Assembly: GCF_036785885.1 (NCBI RefSeq)
Contig: NC_092320.1
Location: 17,547,557 to 17,611,556, forward strand
Length of the DNA: 64,000 nucleotides
Direction of reading: 5' to 3'
Origin: Coffea arabica
Taxonomy: Eukaryota; Streptophyta; Magnoliopsida; Gentianales; Rubiaceae
Both the position numbers and the translations under genes were made by a program. The notes beneath the pieces are model-generated. The model searched no databases. It was not told the origin of the DNA and saw only the letters and a list, made by a program, of their open reading frames with translations. Below, one piece after another: positions 49,600 to 63,500 of the stretch. Each line of letters opens with the position of its first letter. Position 1 is the stretch's first letter.

Positions 49600-49920
49600 T
49601 TAATAATCTCAAAAGTATGAAGGGAAAAGGTGTCTTTATAAAGTAGCATTAGTGAAGCCCCATGCCATTGACGAACTTCTTTGTCATGATCTCTTTTTAA
49701 CTATTTCTTGGGGTAGAATTTTTTTTCTTCTTATTGTACAATTGTAAAGAAAGTGATTGAGGTATGGATATTACTCCCTAGAGATTTAAAAGCTTATGGG
49801 TATGCTCTTTTTAGCATGACAAAGAAAACTGATTTTAGGTTTCTTAAGCTAAGAATCATGTCATGGTTCTCTTTGATTACTTTTTTTTTTCTTATCTATG
49901 TTTAGATTAAAACATAAATT
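49600..49920. repeat. noncoding dispersed repeat, copy 2
   Basis: Second copy of 42300-42606, about 7.3 kb away, same orientation. Contains no open frame. It immediately follows the 49140-49510 repeat. Confidence 0.75.
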
Positions 49921-49981
49921 ATTTGATTGTATGTAACCGTTTCTGTCTCTTTTAACTGAACTGCAAACATTGAGTGTCATT

Positions 49982-50168
49982 GAGTGTGTCTAGATAGTCC
50001 AGTATTTGTAAAGATTTATTTGATTGTATAGTAGACACATTTTTAATCACTTTTTAATCTTTCCAATAACCTTTGACTTTCACATACATTACATCAAAAA
50101 AAAAAAAAAAGTGTTACAGTGCTTTTTCAAAAAAATTATTTCAAATAATCTCCTATCCAAACACACTG
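49982..50168. mobile_element. small TIR element with GTGTGTyTrGATAG ends
   Basis: The left end GAGTGTGTCTAGATAGTCCA and the inverted right end CAGTGTGTTTGGATAGGAGA match imperfectly, followed in both by a TATTTG block. About 187 bp, noncoding, with an internal A15 run. Confidence 0.55.
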
Positions 50169-50184
50169 GATCAATTTTCTAAGT

Positions 50185-50889
50185 GCCTGTTTGATAACAT
50201 AAAAAAGTGCTGAAACTGAATTCATTCAGACATTAAGAGGTTTTGGGTGTTTGATAAATAAAAATTCACCTGCTGAACTTATTAAGTGGTGCTGAATTTG
50301 TATATATTTTTTTCAGCACAAGAATCGTAACTGAATGCTTAATTTGATAAGAATCAAGAGATTTACTTCAACTACTTTATCTTATCTACCAAATCTATTC
50401 CTATTTGTTAATTACATTCAAAATCCTTATCTAATTAAACAACCTAATATTCTCTATTCAAAATCCTTATATAATTAAACAAAACAATTTGATATTCTCT
50501 ATTCAAACAATCATTTCTAAATTTTTTAGGTCGAATTTATATGTTATATGAATTATTGGATTGTAATGTTTCTTTTAATGTTTTGCATAATATATTTCTT
50601 CTTTTATATTAATTTGATTTAAAAATAAATATTGTCTTTTTCATACCTAACAATTTTAAGCTAATTAAATCATAGGTTCTATTTCCTTTTTGGATTAAAA
50701 GATAGAAGGGCAAAATTGTACAATTTAGCTTATTAAGCATTCAGTTATGAATATTTATCAAACAGTATAAATAGATTCAACATTAAGATTCAGACATTCA
50801 TATATCTCTTTTCAGTGCTTAAAATTCAGCAAATTAATTATTTCAGTATTCAGAATTCAGAATTCAGATTCAGTGTTATCAAACGGAGC
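50185..50889. mobile_element. TIR element with TGTTTGATAACA ends
   Basis: A 705-bp element whose left end GCCTGTTTGATAACA matches the inverted right end GCTCCGTTTGATAACA. Subterminal ACTGAATTC-like motifs occur on both sides. Possible target duplication CTAAGT (50179-50184) / CTAACT (50890-50895), one mismatch. No transposase. It sits 16 bp after the preceding TIR element. Confidence 0.65.
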
Positions 50890-52164
50890 CTAACTTCTAG
50901 ATGTGGCTTCTCTACAAAATTCTTGCAAAGAGACTGCATTTTGAACAAACTAGGCCTCACACTTGGGTGGACTTGGTTTTTAAGCACTTGTTAGTCTGAA
51001 TCGTGCTATACCATCTCACCAAGTGGTGTGACACAATATGAGTTCATTGAATCTTTGAAAATCAGGTTTGCTCGGTTCAAGTAACAAGTGTCATATTATT
51101 ACTAGCATCATCATTGCTAAAAGCCTAAAACCATTTAATTGACTTCTTGGCTTAAAAAATTATTTAGATACGCTTAGCACTGAATTGCTGAGTCTTGTAA
51201 ACTACTATTTGTAAAATATTAGCAGTGCCTCAAAAGTGTTCTTCCCAATGGTCTTTTGGGTTTGTAATCAGATAATTGGACACTTCTCTGTTTGGAGAAA
51301 TAAACTCGTCATGTTGGCCCAATTTGGTTATGTGATTAGTTTTCCACTCTTTGGCCCAAAAGTTTAAGGAACCACGTCCCCTTGTATGATCCATATTCAC
51401 AATTTCCAACCCATGTGCTATGTGTAATTTTACACTTCTATTTCTTTTTTCTTTTTTACATTTTTATTTCATTAAAATCTAATCTCTATTTAATTTACAA
51501 TTGAATCATATACTGCACTATTTTTTTCAAGTCAAGTTGACTTGGACTCTTTTTGAGTCTTTGAAGCAAAATACAAGGATACACGAGTACTACAATCATG
51601 TACTTTCCTACCTTTTGGGGGGGTTTAAATGCTCTCCTCGTCACAAAAGACTAGATTTAAGTGAATTAAATTTTTTCTATTATAAAAAAAGAAGGCACAC
51701 AAGAAATTTTTTTTTTTTTTTTGTAAATATCAATGCATAATTTTAGATATATTTTCTATTATCTCCTCCAAAAATGGGAAAAAAAGAAAATACTTTCAAG
51801 AAAGATAGGAGATCAATGATTCACATGTACAGTACGAAAATTCCCGCATTCAATGTACTGTGAATTTAAATGAAAGCAAAGTTAATTCTAAAAGCTTCAA
51901 AAAATTTTCATAATTTTTACATTTCCTATGTGATTCGAAAAGAAGATTTAAATCCATACAAGGATAAAAAACAAAAAAAGAAAAATACTCTTGAAGAAAA
52001 GCAAATTACTCTTGAAGATTTATATACTCACTCATGCAATAATTTTTCTAAAAAAAAAAACAAAGAAAAAAATCTTGAAGAAAAGGAAATTAGTAAAAGT
52101 GGAGACCGCCCGCCTTGGTGCCAGCTGTCCCCACGCCGCCCTTTACCAGACACGGCCTCTCGTC
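50890..52164. other. gene-free interval before TFIIB-1
   Basis: No gene recognised. It contains the second copy (51230-51540) of the diverged repeat at 49140-49510. The last 100-150 bases become GC-richer and form the TFIIB-1 promoter. Confidence 0.5.
51230..51540. repeat. diverged noncoding repeat, copy 2 of pair
   Basis: Counterpart of 49140-49510. Between the two copies lie the 49600-49920 repeat and two TIR elements, so the pair was probably closer together before those insertions. Confidence 0.45.
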
Positions 52165-52172
52165 TATATATA
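52165..52172 (+). promoter_or_regulatory. TATA box of TFIIB-1
   Basis: TATATATA in a GC-richer promoter context, 221 nt upstream of the ATG, followed by a CT-rich leader. A start site about 30 nt downstream would give a 5' UTR near 190 nt. Confidence 0.6.
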
Positions 52173-52385
52173 CCCCATTGACCCCTCTCCTTCCTCCTCT
52201 CCTTCTTCCCCCCTTCTCCAAACCCCAGAGTAGAACAAGGCAAATTCTTCTTCTGGGTTGGAGAGAAGGCCTAGGAAGGCAGGAAAAACCATCCATCAAG
52301 AACAAGAGATCACAAAAAACCCACACAAACCCATCAAGAGAGTCTTGATCTTTTTCTTCTTTTGGTGTAGAAGATTAGTATAGTA

Positions 52386-55300
52386 ATGATGGCGGATACG
52401 TTTTGTACGGATTGCAAGAGGAATACGGAGGTGGTATTCGACCACGCTGCGGGGGATACTGTGTGTTCCGAGTGTGGGTTAGTGTTGGAGTCGAGGTCTA
52501 TCGATGAGACTTCTGAGTGGAGAACTTTTGCCGATGAATCGGGTGACCATGACCCGGTTCGTGTTGGAGGTCCGGTCAACCCTCTTCTTGGTGATTCGGG
52601 TCTTTCTACTGTGATTTCTAAGGGGCCTAATGGCTCCAATGGGGATTCGTCTCTTGCCCGGTTGCAGAATCGTGGGGGTGACCCTGATCGTGCTATTGTT
52701 TTGGCCTTTAAGGCCATTACTAATATGGCTGATAGGTCTGTTTTTGGCCCCCTATTTTTAGTGATTTTTTGCTTGAGGAATGTGTTGTGGGTTTTTCTTG
52801 GAAGATTTTCTTAAAGGTTTGGGAGTTTTAAGGTAAAACCCTTAGAGGGCTTTGCTTGATTTTGCTTAAAAACTTTGAAAAATAGTAGGATACTTAGATG
52901 TTGTGGACTGATTGCCTTTTTTTCTTTTATGGAATGAACTTGGCGTGTTTAAGGTAAATTTGTTGGAGGATTTTGTTTGATTTTGCTCATAGAATTGAAA
53001 ATTTTTTCTGTTTACATGCGTAGGTGTATGTATGTTGAGGGAGAAATGACTATTTAAAAGGGTGGAATTCGTTTTGCCTAATGCTTATTTGACCGAAACT
53101 AATGGTGGGACATTGGGACGAGTTTACAATTCTATCTGCTTTCTATGATTGAAGTGATGTTTCTTTTGTGCTTTAATCTGCTATTTTTGGTGAATCTGAA
53201 CATTCTTGATTCATTCTGTTGCAGTCCGCTTTGGTGCGTAAAGTTAGAGTCTTATGATTGGTTTTGTCAGTTTGTCTTGTTGTTGCTTTTCAATTAACTG
53301 AATGAAAAGTGGTTCCTTTGAACATCTGCTGTACTATGTTAATATTTGTATTTGCTGCTCAAAAATAAGTCAAGTTTTCCGTTTGATTGGCTCATGTTGA
53401 TTGACAGTAGGTTGTCAAAATCAAGCATTTATTTCAGAAAATCAATTTTGGACTTCTCTTTTGACTTGAATAGTTATTTAAGATATCTTTGCTGAGTCCA
53501 GGTTAATCAACTTATCCACTTGTTATTAATTTTTTTTCCTGTTATATAGATGCTTTGATGGAATGAATATGGCTATACTAACACAGGCTCTTTTTTTCTT
53601 TCAGGTTGAGCCTTGTAGCAACAATAAAGGTATTTTTTTTCCTTTTTTTGGGTTTACTTGAAAGCTTTTGTGCAAGGTCATACATTTCCTAGTTGAATGT
53701 TTGATGAATGTTTGTCAGCTTTCGGAGTTTTGTTTCCCCTTTGTGTGGGCCCACATTTTTGCGAGATTTTCTTTTTTTTTTTTGGGGGGTGGGTGGGAGT
53801 TGTAGGAAGCGTGTTCGTTTTTTTTGGTGTTCCATTTGAGTAAATGGAAAGTGTTTGTTCAGTTGGGCAGAAAATTATAAGTTTGGCATTTCTCTCCTAT
53901 GCCGAGGGTGGGAAGGCTTCTGAAGTCCAACTCTGTACATGCTTTTGCCACTTGACTGGATCAAACAACGAAATGATGCTAATTTGTCCTTTTGTCAGCA
54001 CATATTATAAAGGCCTCATTCTGAGATGATACTTCATGTATTTAGTTATGGTGCAATTATATTTCAATGTGCCTATCATGTTATTTTTTTGAATCACCTA
54101 CCATGTTATTTTAGAGGATGGTGATCCTAGATTTACCTCGCATCTTTTTCTCAAAATGTTTCTGGTGCTTCTAAATTGAAAGGATATGGTAGTCTATCAT
54201 CTCATACAAAAAACTTTATTTCACAAAATTTTTGTGCTGTTTCTATTTGCCCTTGGATAGCCGTGCTTTGTGCACATACATCCTTTGCATCGCATCCTTG
54301 GAAACATGTTTTAATGTTTAATTGACTTTCCCGTGTTGTTGAGTTCCATTTGAAAAGTGTCTGGTTCTTCATAGGGTGTGCTTGGATTTTGTTGGATGCT
54401 TTTTGTATTTGGGCACTAGAACTTGGCTGGAATTTCTGATTGTCATTTTTGCATTTTAAGAATTTGACTGGATTGGCTTTGGAAGGTGTCAGATGATATA
54501 ACTTTTCTAGTGCCTTTTTTAAAACAAAAAGGTTATGAAAAGTTCTTTCCTTCTCCTGCTATGTATTTGAACTAATAAGATGCTGAATTAATTAATATTT
54601 TTATAGTTTGTGTTTCCATAAGGAAAACAATTACTATTGTCATTTGTTAAATATTGTGTTGCTTATTATTTTTTGATATGAAGGATCGAGCAAGTGAGAT
54701 ATATAAAAGGTTGGAGGATCAGAAGTGTACCCGGGGAAGAAATTTGGATGCATTAGTGGCTGCCTGCATTTACATTGCTTGTAGGCAAGAAGGCAAGGCA
54801 CGCACTGTAAAAGGTGCCTTCTAATGCATTCATACACGTGATTTATTCTGGTTTTGTGTGTATGAACTCTTCTGAGCCTCTAGCTTTAAACTAGAAATTT
54901 GCTCTATCGCCAATGGAGCTACAAAGAAGGAAATTGGCCGAGCAAAAGAGTTTATTGTTAAGCAATTGAAGGTTGAAATGGGTGAATCTATGGAGATGGG
55001 AACAATACATGCAGGAGACTATCTGGTGAGTTCTTCTGAAACTTTAGGTTACAGTGTTGAAGTTCAGTAATCTGTGGTTCAATATTAATGACCTGTAACT
55101 CTTTGGCTTCTATATGTTTCAGAGACGTTTTTGTTCTAATCTTGGTATGAGTAATGAAGAAATTAAAGCTGTCCAGGAAACAGTTCAGAAGTCTGAAGAA
55201 TTTGATATAAGGTATTTTTTTATTGCTTTATTAATAATTTCCTTGCTTGTCCTCTTATACCTGCCTGAACTGTCTCCACTAGAAGTGAATCCTTGTGCTT

Positions 55301-56483
55301 CTGTGAATTATTGATGTATTGGCAATTTCCTTGTCCTGCTTTGCAAGGGCATTTTCTTTCTTGCTTGGATACAGCATATGTGTATGACATATGTAGGTTC
55401 CCTGCAGGCCTATAACATTTAGACATCCTTTAGGTGCAATGCTGTTCTTTTGTACGTTGAGTAATCATTTGAAAATTAGATGCTCAAAACGATGCATTCT
55501 GATGGTCCTGTAAGGTGAAAGATAGTTAGTCAGGAACAGAAAAAGAAGTACATTTTTCTGATGTCTGGATAGGTGGTTAACATGCAATAAGAGTGCAGTG
55601 ATGTGCTGTACTTGAAAACCCATGTTTTTTGAGAATCAGGAATTGCAAATTGCTGCCAGTATTCAACAGCCAATAAAGGAAGCATGTAAAAATTGACATA
55701 AATAATTGATGGGCAGTGATTGTCTGCGGAACATGGTTCTTTTGAGTTTGAGATGCAGCAAAAAAGTTTTAATTGAATTCTTGGAGAAGTTTTGTGGAGT
55801 CAAATCTGTGGCTTCAAGAAGTTTTTGGTTTCGTCTGGATGGTGTACCAAGTAGTCTGGTACTAGACATGATTTGTAGGGTGATCAATCAAGTATTTTGG
55901 TGTCTGTACTAAAATGGATTTACACATTTAATATTGCTGTCTGTTATTAAAAACAGTGAGATTCCATGGCATGTGACTGATATCGTGTTGTGATTGCTAA
56001 ACAACATTCTTTCATATTTTTATTTTCTCCTATTGCAGGAGAAGCCCTATATCTATAGCTGCTGCAATAATTTACATGATAACGCAGCTCTCAGATTCAA
56101 GGAAGCCGTTGCGAGGTTTGAGCATTTACCATTTTATTTCATTCATGGTGGTGGGGAACTTTAAATAGTTTAAGAAGATTTATACTGACTTGGCGGAGTT
56201 GCAGAATAGGTTATTAAATCTCCCTAGTTGCCAGAAAAATATTGTACAGTACTGTTGTCTGATCTTTGGGTTGTCATTGAGTTGGTTACATCTGCTCTAC
56301 TTTTTCATTGTACAAAGTGTGTGATTGGAAAAGTATCTTGCAGATATTTCTATTGCTACTACAGTTGCTGAAGGGACAATCAAGAATGCCTACAAGGACC
56401 TCTTTCCCCATGCTTCGAAAATAATACCAGAGTGGTATGCCAAGGAAAAAGACCTCAAGAGCCTTGCGAATCCAAAATCCTAG
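52386..56483 (+). CDS. TFIIB: transcription initiation factor IIB, copy 1
   Basis: General RNA polymerase II initiation factor that bridges TBP-bound promoter DNA and the polymerase. Exons: 52386-52735, 53605-53629, 54684-54813, 54895-55025, 55123-55211, 56039-56115, 56344-56483, giving 942 nt and 313 residues; starting at the second ATG (52389) gives 312, a typical plant length. The N-terminal zinc ribbon has Cys 7, 10, 27 and 30 (CTDC, CSEC). The B-reader/linker region ([30 protein letters not shown]) follows. Two cyclin-like repeats have [25 protein letters not shown] and [18 protein letters not shown]. Exon 2 is only 25 nt. It differs from copy 2 at several normally conserved positions, for example [10 protein letters not shown] against [10 protein letters not shown] and RNLDAL against RNQDAI. 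No frame break, so presumably functional. Confidence 0.96.
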
Positions 56484-59400
56484 ATGGTGTGATAGTCGCT
56501 GCAGATTAGGCTTTATTTGTATGTTGCATTTGGCTCTTATTCTTGTAGGGGGAAAACCCTGTATCAACTTTTTTCTTTTTTAGTTCTTTTTTGTCACTTT
56601 GCTTTTCCCCTTGTATCGGTATAGATAATTAAACAAGTTAATTTTGGATGTCCGAGTGTACAATTGAAAATTTTTCACATAGGCCAGCATCAATCAATTC
56701 ATTAATGAAGAGTTTCTTCCCAATTTTCTTTGAATTTCTTGCTTTTGTGTTTCTGGAATGGGTGGATTGTTCGTTTTCTCATGCTTGGCTATGGATTCAT
56801 GAGCCTCTGGTGCGGCTGCTCAACCTTCAAAGAACCACAATTCAGTGGATATTCTAATGTGAAGCTTCAATTCAGTGTCATAATTTAGGAATTCATGAAT
56901 GAATAAGACGATACCAATGTATGGTCCCATTCGTAGTTAATGGAGTCAAAACTGGTTTGAATGTAAGTATCATAATTTAGGAATTCATGGATGAATAGGA
57001 TTACACTCCGTGTGGGTGAGTGTCTTGATCCATTTCACTTGTGTGGTTTCAAAACCTACTCATAACCCATTGACACTTTAGATTAAAGTGATAATGTGAT
57101 GGAAGCCATTTAACAATACCCAATTATCTTATTTCCCAATTCTATGCAGTTGTGAGTCACAATTTAGTGGTCTTTTTTTTTTTTTCTCTTTCTTTCACCA
57201 ATGATGAGTGGGATTTAAGAAGCGTGGAAAGAAAAGGAGGATTTGAATTCGACGCTCTTAATTCTTGAGTTTTCAACTATAGTCACTAGACCAAGGTTTC
57301 GTAAATCGTAAGCAGTTGCAGTTTTAGTTTGTTAATTGCATAATTTAGGAATTTTGTGTTAAAAGATAGGAAGTGATTTGTTCATGAAAAGTTGGACATT
57401 TTAGCAAATATCTATATCATGAGTGATAATTGGCCAAATCTGTTTATTATTTGTTTTAGGTCAAAATTAAAAACATTAATGATTAGATTAATTTTTTCCC
57501 TAACTTCTGCTACTGGTCCATTCGGATAGTTGTTTTATGTACTTTTAGAAAACTTTAACCATAAACGTTTTTCTTTTAAAAACCTATGGTACACTGTATT
57601 TAATTATCTTTTTTCTTGAAGTATTTTAAAAATGTTTTTAGGTTAGAAATCTTTAAAAATGTTTTTGTCTCTCTCTCTCTCCCCTTCAACCCGCACTCTC
57701 TCTCCTCCAATTTGAGGAAAGGGAGTATGGTGTAAAAGGGAGTGTTGGGTTGGACGGGTGAGTGAAGGTCGTTTGAGAGAGATGGAGTTAGTGGTGAGAA
57801 AAGGGATGTTAATGTGTGTGTGTGTGTTATTGTTATTTTTTTAGGTGTATCTTAATAATTATTGAGTTTTATGAATGTGTAATTATGAAAATAATTTTTT
57901 TGAAGAATAACATTTTTATATATTGTCAGTGTAAAGATTTTTTTAACAAACAGATTCAGATTATATCACAGAATGCAAATTTAAATTATATACATGTGAC
58001 GTACATTCAAGATTGTTAGTGTGAAAAAATCATTATTATTCTGTCAATACATAACAAGTTAATCCTTTTTTAAAAGCCAACCAAAATTTTACTAGCCACT
58101 TTGATATAGGGTCCAAATGTTACGGACTAAAACTCTAAGATTGTCATCTTATCCTGCATTGCAAGACTACAAAATATGTATTTCAACAAGGAACTTACGA
58201 TGATGACATGATCTATTCATACAATTAGACAACTTGAGTTCGTTCTAACTTTATCCATATGACTCGTGGGTTCTTTATCCATAGGAAAAAAGGTGACAAA
58301 CCTGTGGATTAATTACAAATAAAGGGAAATAACACTTTTGCAAATAACTTTTTCCTCCTATCAAAAATATAACACTGAAAACAATTGGAGAACTAATTAT
58401 ATGAACCCAAACGGTTTCAGAATGATGCTACAAAAGGACACTGCTAATACACGGGATATTCATTCAATTCAATCCCAACCACACCAAACCTAAATTGCTT
58501 AGATCCTACGTCAAAATGTTGCACTTTCTACAACTTGCATAAAACTAATGTATAGTTTTCGACTAATAATTTTTGGGATTAAAGTCTCTTACCCCCTGAC
58601 AGTGTATACACCGTCAGACTTGAATGAATGATAATTATGTAAAAGTTTGAATTTGAGTTTTAAAATTTTCTCAATAAGATTCAATATTGAACCCGGTAAA
58701 CCTAAAATTTTACATAAGACTTCATTTTAGATGCATTGCGCAATGTGTTATATAATATGTGGAGAAAAAAAAAATGAAAAAGACAAATGCAACCTCTATT
58801 AAGCGTATGAAAAGTATGATTTGTGGATACAAATGCCCTTAAATGTGCATTATGCTGCAAATCTATGCATTTAATTGGAGGCATATTTTATTTGGGGGAG
58901 GGATTGGCTGGGCGAAGTGTAGGTGAGAAGTCTTCAGTTTAAGACTCCCACTTACACTTAAAATAAAAAATAATCTGAGATCTTAAAAAAAATTGTTAGT
59001 TTTTCATTCATGTTCATTTCCTTTTATTCGAAAATTGAAAACAAAGAAGGTTTATATCAAATTAAATTTCAAAAAAGAAAAAATAAACAAAGGAAAAGTA
59101 TGACAAAAAGAAGTAAGTGATTGATACTTTCAAATTTTAAAACATTCACAAGGTAAGAAATTTAACTATTAGTCGTAAAGGTGGCGAGTAAAAATTTTAG
59201 ATTTAAACTGCAATAAATTAGTCAGCTCAATAAATGATAAAATATAAATTTTCTTAATAAATAATTCATCTTGTATTTAAAATAAACTTTTTTAGTAGCC
59301 AACAAATATTTTGAGGTACTTTATTCTTTGACTTTTAAAGAATTGTGTAAATTTTTTGTATCTTATATAAAAAATAAAAACATAATAAAATTTAAAAATG

Positions 59401-60391
59401 TACTATAATTGTTTGGCTTCATATAATGTATATTTTACATTTCTAATTAATTAATTATATTGCTAGCGGATGTAAAATTTTAACATAAAAATCCATATGC
59501 TAAAATGAATTAAATATTATAATTGATGAAAATTTTTACTATCAATCATCAATTATTTTGTAAGCAAAAAATGTCAAGATTCCATGTAAACAAACAAATA
59601 ACATGGTAGACCAAGCAAAACAAGTTACATCTTAAATTTGAATTAATTGTATTCTATTCTGACAATTAAATATGAATTATACTAAATGCTGAAAAATTAA
59701 TAAATATTTTATTCAGACTCGCGTACTAGACATTGAAATGATAAAATTTTCTCCCTATTATTCTGGATGAAAAGGTCTTTCCGATAATTCTTGCGTACCA
59801 AACGAGGGTTAGAATGTTCTGCTGTTTTATACATGAAGGACTAAAAGTTAACAACCTCAAAATGTGAGGTACGATTGGTGCTAGTGCTCAATGCTCGCCT
59901 AATATGTGTGTAATAAAAAAATATATAATATTTATGGTCATATATTTTAGATAAAATTTTTATTACCGAGAACATATACATAAATAGTTAAAAATAAAAA
60001 TAGTCATGAATAGTTTTAAATAGTTAAAATAAAAATAATTTTTATAAGAATAAAAAAGAAATTTACAAAGTAAAGATAAACCTTAACTCCAATGCTAATT
60101 CCAAATTCCTTCCTCAACCAATACATATAATAATAGTATAGATATTTTTCCACAAATACCCACACCGGCGGGGGGCCCCCCAGCACAGGTATAAAACCAA
60201 TTAACTACCATTAAGCACGTAGAAAATTTGTTAATTGATACCTTCGCGAAAAGCAAACCTGAAACGTCACTCTTCCCTCCCTCGCTCCCTCCAGGCTCCA
60301 GCCCCTAACAAACAACGAAACCAACCCGCAAACAAGCAAACATACAAAAAGCAATTCTCACACAGTACACACACTGGGGCTTCCATTTCTG
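56484..60391. other. interval between the two TFIIB genes
   Basis: The first part is 3' UTR of TFIIB-1. No further gene is recognised. CT and TG simple repeats occur near 57667 and 57815, a 22-nt near-perfect palindrome at 58596-58617, and a G6C6 palindrome at 60170-60181. Confidence 0.55.
58596..58617. repeat. 22-nt near-perfect palindrome
   Basis: Centred on GTGTATACAC with flanking TGACA / CGTCA arms; one mismatched pair. Possibly part of a decayed TIR element; no partner end was found. Confidence 0.6.
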
Positions 60392-60399
60392 TATAAAAA
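60392..60399 (+). promoter_or_regulatory. candidate TATA box of TFIIB-2
   Basis: TATAAAAA, 161 nt upstream of the ATG at 60553. The surrounding leader is CA- and CT-rich. Placement is plausible but unproven. Confidence 0.45.
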
Positions 60400-60552
60400 A
60401 AATAGTAGCACCAAAATCCCACCAGTTTTCTTCCTCAATTAATGGTAACAAAAATCAGATAAACAGATATATCCAGATAGAAATAAGGAACCCAAAAAAA
60501 AAAAAAAAAAGAAAAGCAAAAAAGCTCTTTCCGTTCCCTCTTCTTCTCTTTT

Positions 60553-63500
60553 ATGGCGGATGCGTATTGTTCGGACTGTAAGAAGAGTACGGAAGTGGTG
60601 TTCGACCATTCGGCCGGGGACATGGTTTGTTCGGAGTGCGGTTTGGTTTTGGAGTCCCACTCGATCGATGAGACTTCGGAGTGGAGAACTTTTGCGAATG
60701 AGTCAGGGGACAATGACCCGGTTCGAGTTGGCGGTCCCAGTAATCCGTTACTGACCGACGGCGGATTGTCCACCGTGATCTCCAAGCCCAATGGGACTAC
60801 CAGTGATTTCTTGACTTCTTCACTTGGGCGGTGGCAGAATCGCGGCTCCAACCCTGACCGCTCTCTCATATTGGCCTTCAAAACCATCGCCACCATGTCT
60901 GAGAGGTTTGTGAAATTACAGGGAGTTTTTTTTTTGTTTTCTAATTTTTTTGTTTTTATATTCTGGGATTGGGTTAGTGTGAGATTACTGCATGTCGTTT
61001 GCTGTTTCTTGATTTTCATGCATGTAATGTGATTTTTGGATCTTCGGGATCGGTTTTTGTGGAATTATATGAAAAATTGGATTTTGGGAGGGGAATTTGA
61101 CATTTTTATGGATTCTTGGGGATGTTATTCAATTTATTTGTTGTGGTTTAGGTTGAAAATTGTGATGTATTTTGGATTTTATGCTCACTGGGAAAGGGAA
61201 TTTTTGGTGTCATGAGAAATTGGAAAAGTGATATTCAATGAAATTTGGGATCATTTTATTCTAATAATTTGTGAGATGATTGTTGGGAGTGATTTTTTTT
61301 TTTTTTTGGTTGATTTATGCAATATTGTGAACAAATTTTGGAGAGATTTACTGTTAAAGTTTTCTTTTTGAGAATCTTGGATTATCTATACAAAGTATTA
61401 AGGAAATGAAGGGATATTTTGGAAAAGGTAATTGACCATGTCAAGACAATGGAGGCATGCTGTGTGCAAGTGATAGTCAGTTCGATTTGGTTTGTTACTT
61501 CAATTGTCCTTTGGTTACCTGTTGAGCCTACCATCCTTCATTCCCATTATGGAAGTTAGTGCGGGAGATAGAATTTGGGGCAAAATCGTTGTCATGAGGG
61601 TAAGTAGTGCTTTTCCAGTTGGAAGTTAATGAATGGAATTTCAGCCTATCGGTTGTGATGATGGTAGACATTCTGATCATACAATTTGTGCGCTTGTGGA
61701 CAGACATAAATTACATAGATATGAAAGGACTGTTGCACATGTGTGCAGTTGCACTGTACTGTTATTTTTGTATTTACTTGGATGGAAGAATTGTTGAATT
61801 AGGTCACGATCAGCACAATTTGTAGTTTAGCCCAGTGTCTCTAGATTTCATCTGCTTTATATTCTTCATTTTAAGATTCAGCGCTGTTTACCTGATCCTT
61901 GGAAGGTTAAAGAAGGTACTATCTTATCAATGTTGGGTGTTAGGTTTTGCAACATCCAAGCCTGTTATGCTTAGATCGTGGGAGGGAGAAGATGGAGTGA
62001 CAGGAATGAACTAGTCTATATTGTCCAATTTTCACTGGTTATGCCTGTACCTAAGGTTTATCAATATGTTGTACTGTCATCTTAGGCAATTGCTCATTTT
62101 AACTTTGTAATGTTTTCAGGATATTAATTCAGTTATTCGCTTGCTTTTCTTCACAAGTCAATTGATTGTTTTATGGTTGATTGTGGACTTTCAACTTGCA
62201 CAATGTTTTGGGCAGTCTATTGCTTTGCATGTACATTATCTTGTCCCTCTTTTTGTCTATTCATCATGTCAGTCATCTTTCTTAAAATACTAACCCTCTA
62301 AACTTTGTTTGCAGGTTGGGCCTTGTTGCAACAATTAAGGTATACTGGTCTCACTCATCTTTAGTTTCATTATCATGTTAAGATTTTTGGCCATAGGACT
62401 CTTGTTTGATATTTAGTCTCTTACAAAAGAAAATGTTTGCTTTTGGATGTATCGCCTCTTTAAAAATGAGTGGATTTTGGTTTCTACTTGTATACTCCAT
62501 CCTAGGAGTAGAAATGGTTAATATTCTGTAGTATCCATCTATCTTTCTTTTCTGCATAGCATTTTTAGGCCTTTGCCAATGATACTATCTGAAACTTAGC
62601 CCAAGTAAGAGAAAACATTATACGAGATCTATGCTTAAACCATGTTATGGCTAAGGTATGAAATAGAGTTGTTTTCTTGCCTTTTTCCTTATTTTAGGGC
62701 TGGGTTGTTAGGGTGGCAGGGTTAGGAGGTGGTATAAATGTCAAACTAAATGCTTCCCCCCCTTTTACCCGGACAATAAGGTTTGGAAATGATTAGTTCT
62801 GTTTTAAGATGCAAGTAATCTGAAGTTTAGCTCCTAACTTCTATCGTTTTGATTTATCAAGCCAAGTTGGTCAACTATGTCCTTTAGGATTCTTTTGCAA
62901 TTGAGTTCTTAAATGGCCTTTTCATCTTGATTGCCTCCCACATTATTGATATTTGATGTTTTACTTTTTGCTTTTCTAGTTGCATGCATAGAATTTGCTT
63001 CTTTCAGGACATATCATGGCCGAAATATCGGGCACATTCATAAGTAACATGGACTTGTGGATGAACTTTGTTCTTTCTTGTCGTCCCTTTCTTACCTTCA
63101 TGTCTTTATTTATCTTTTCTTTGATTGAAATTTCTTTGGCTACATTACTGTTACTGGCTGGTTTAATGATATGATTAAAAGGATCGGGCTAATGAGATAT
63201 ACAAGAAGGTAGAAGATCAAAAGTCTAGTAGAGGGAGAAATCAGGATGCTATACTGGCTGCCTGCCTGTATATTGCTTGTAGACAAGAGGATAAGCCACG
63301 CACTGTAAAGGGTACAGACTAAGTTTAAATTGAATGCATACTGAATTATCTTGTACCGTGAATGAGTTTTCTTGAATCTGTGGATTTCACATAGAAATTT
63401 GCTCTGTTGCCAATGGTGCAACAAAGAAGGAAATTGGCCGAGCAAAAGAATACATTGTGAAACAGCTGGAGCTTGAGATGGGTCAATCTGTGGAAATGGG

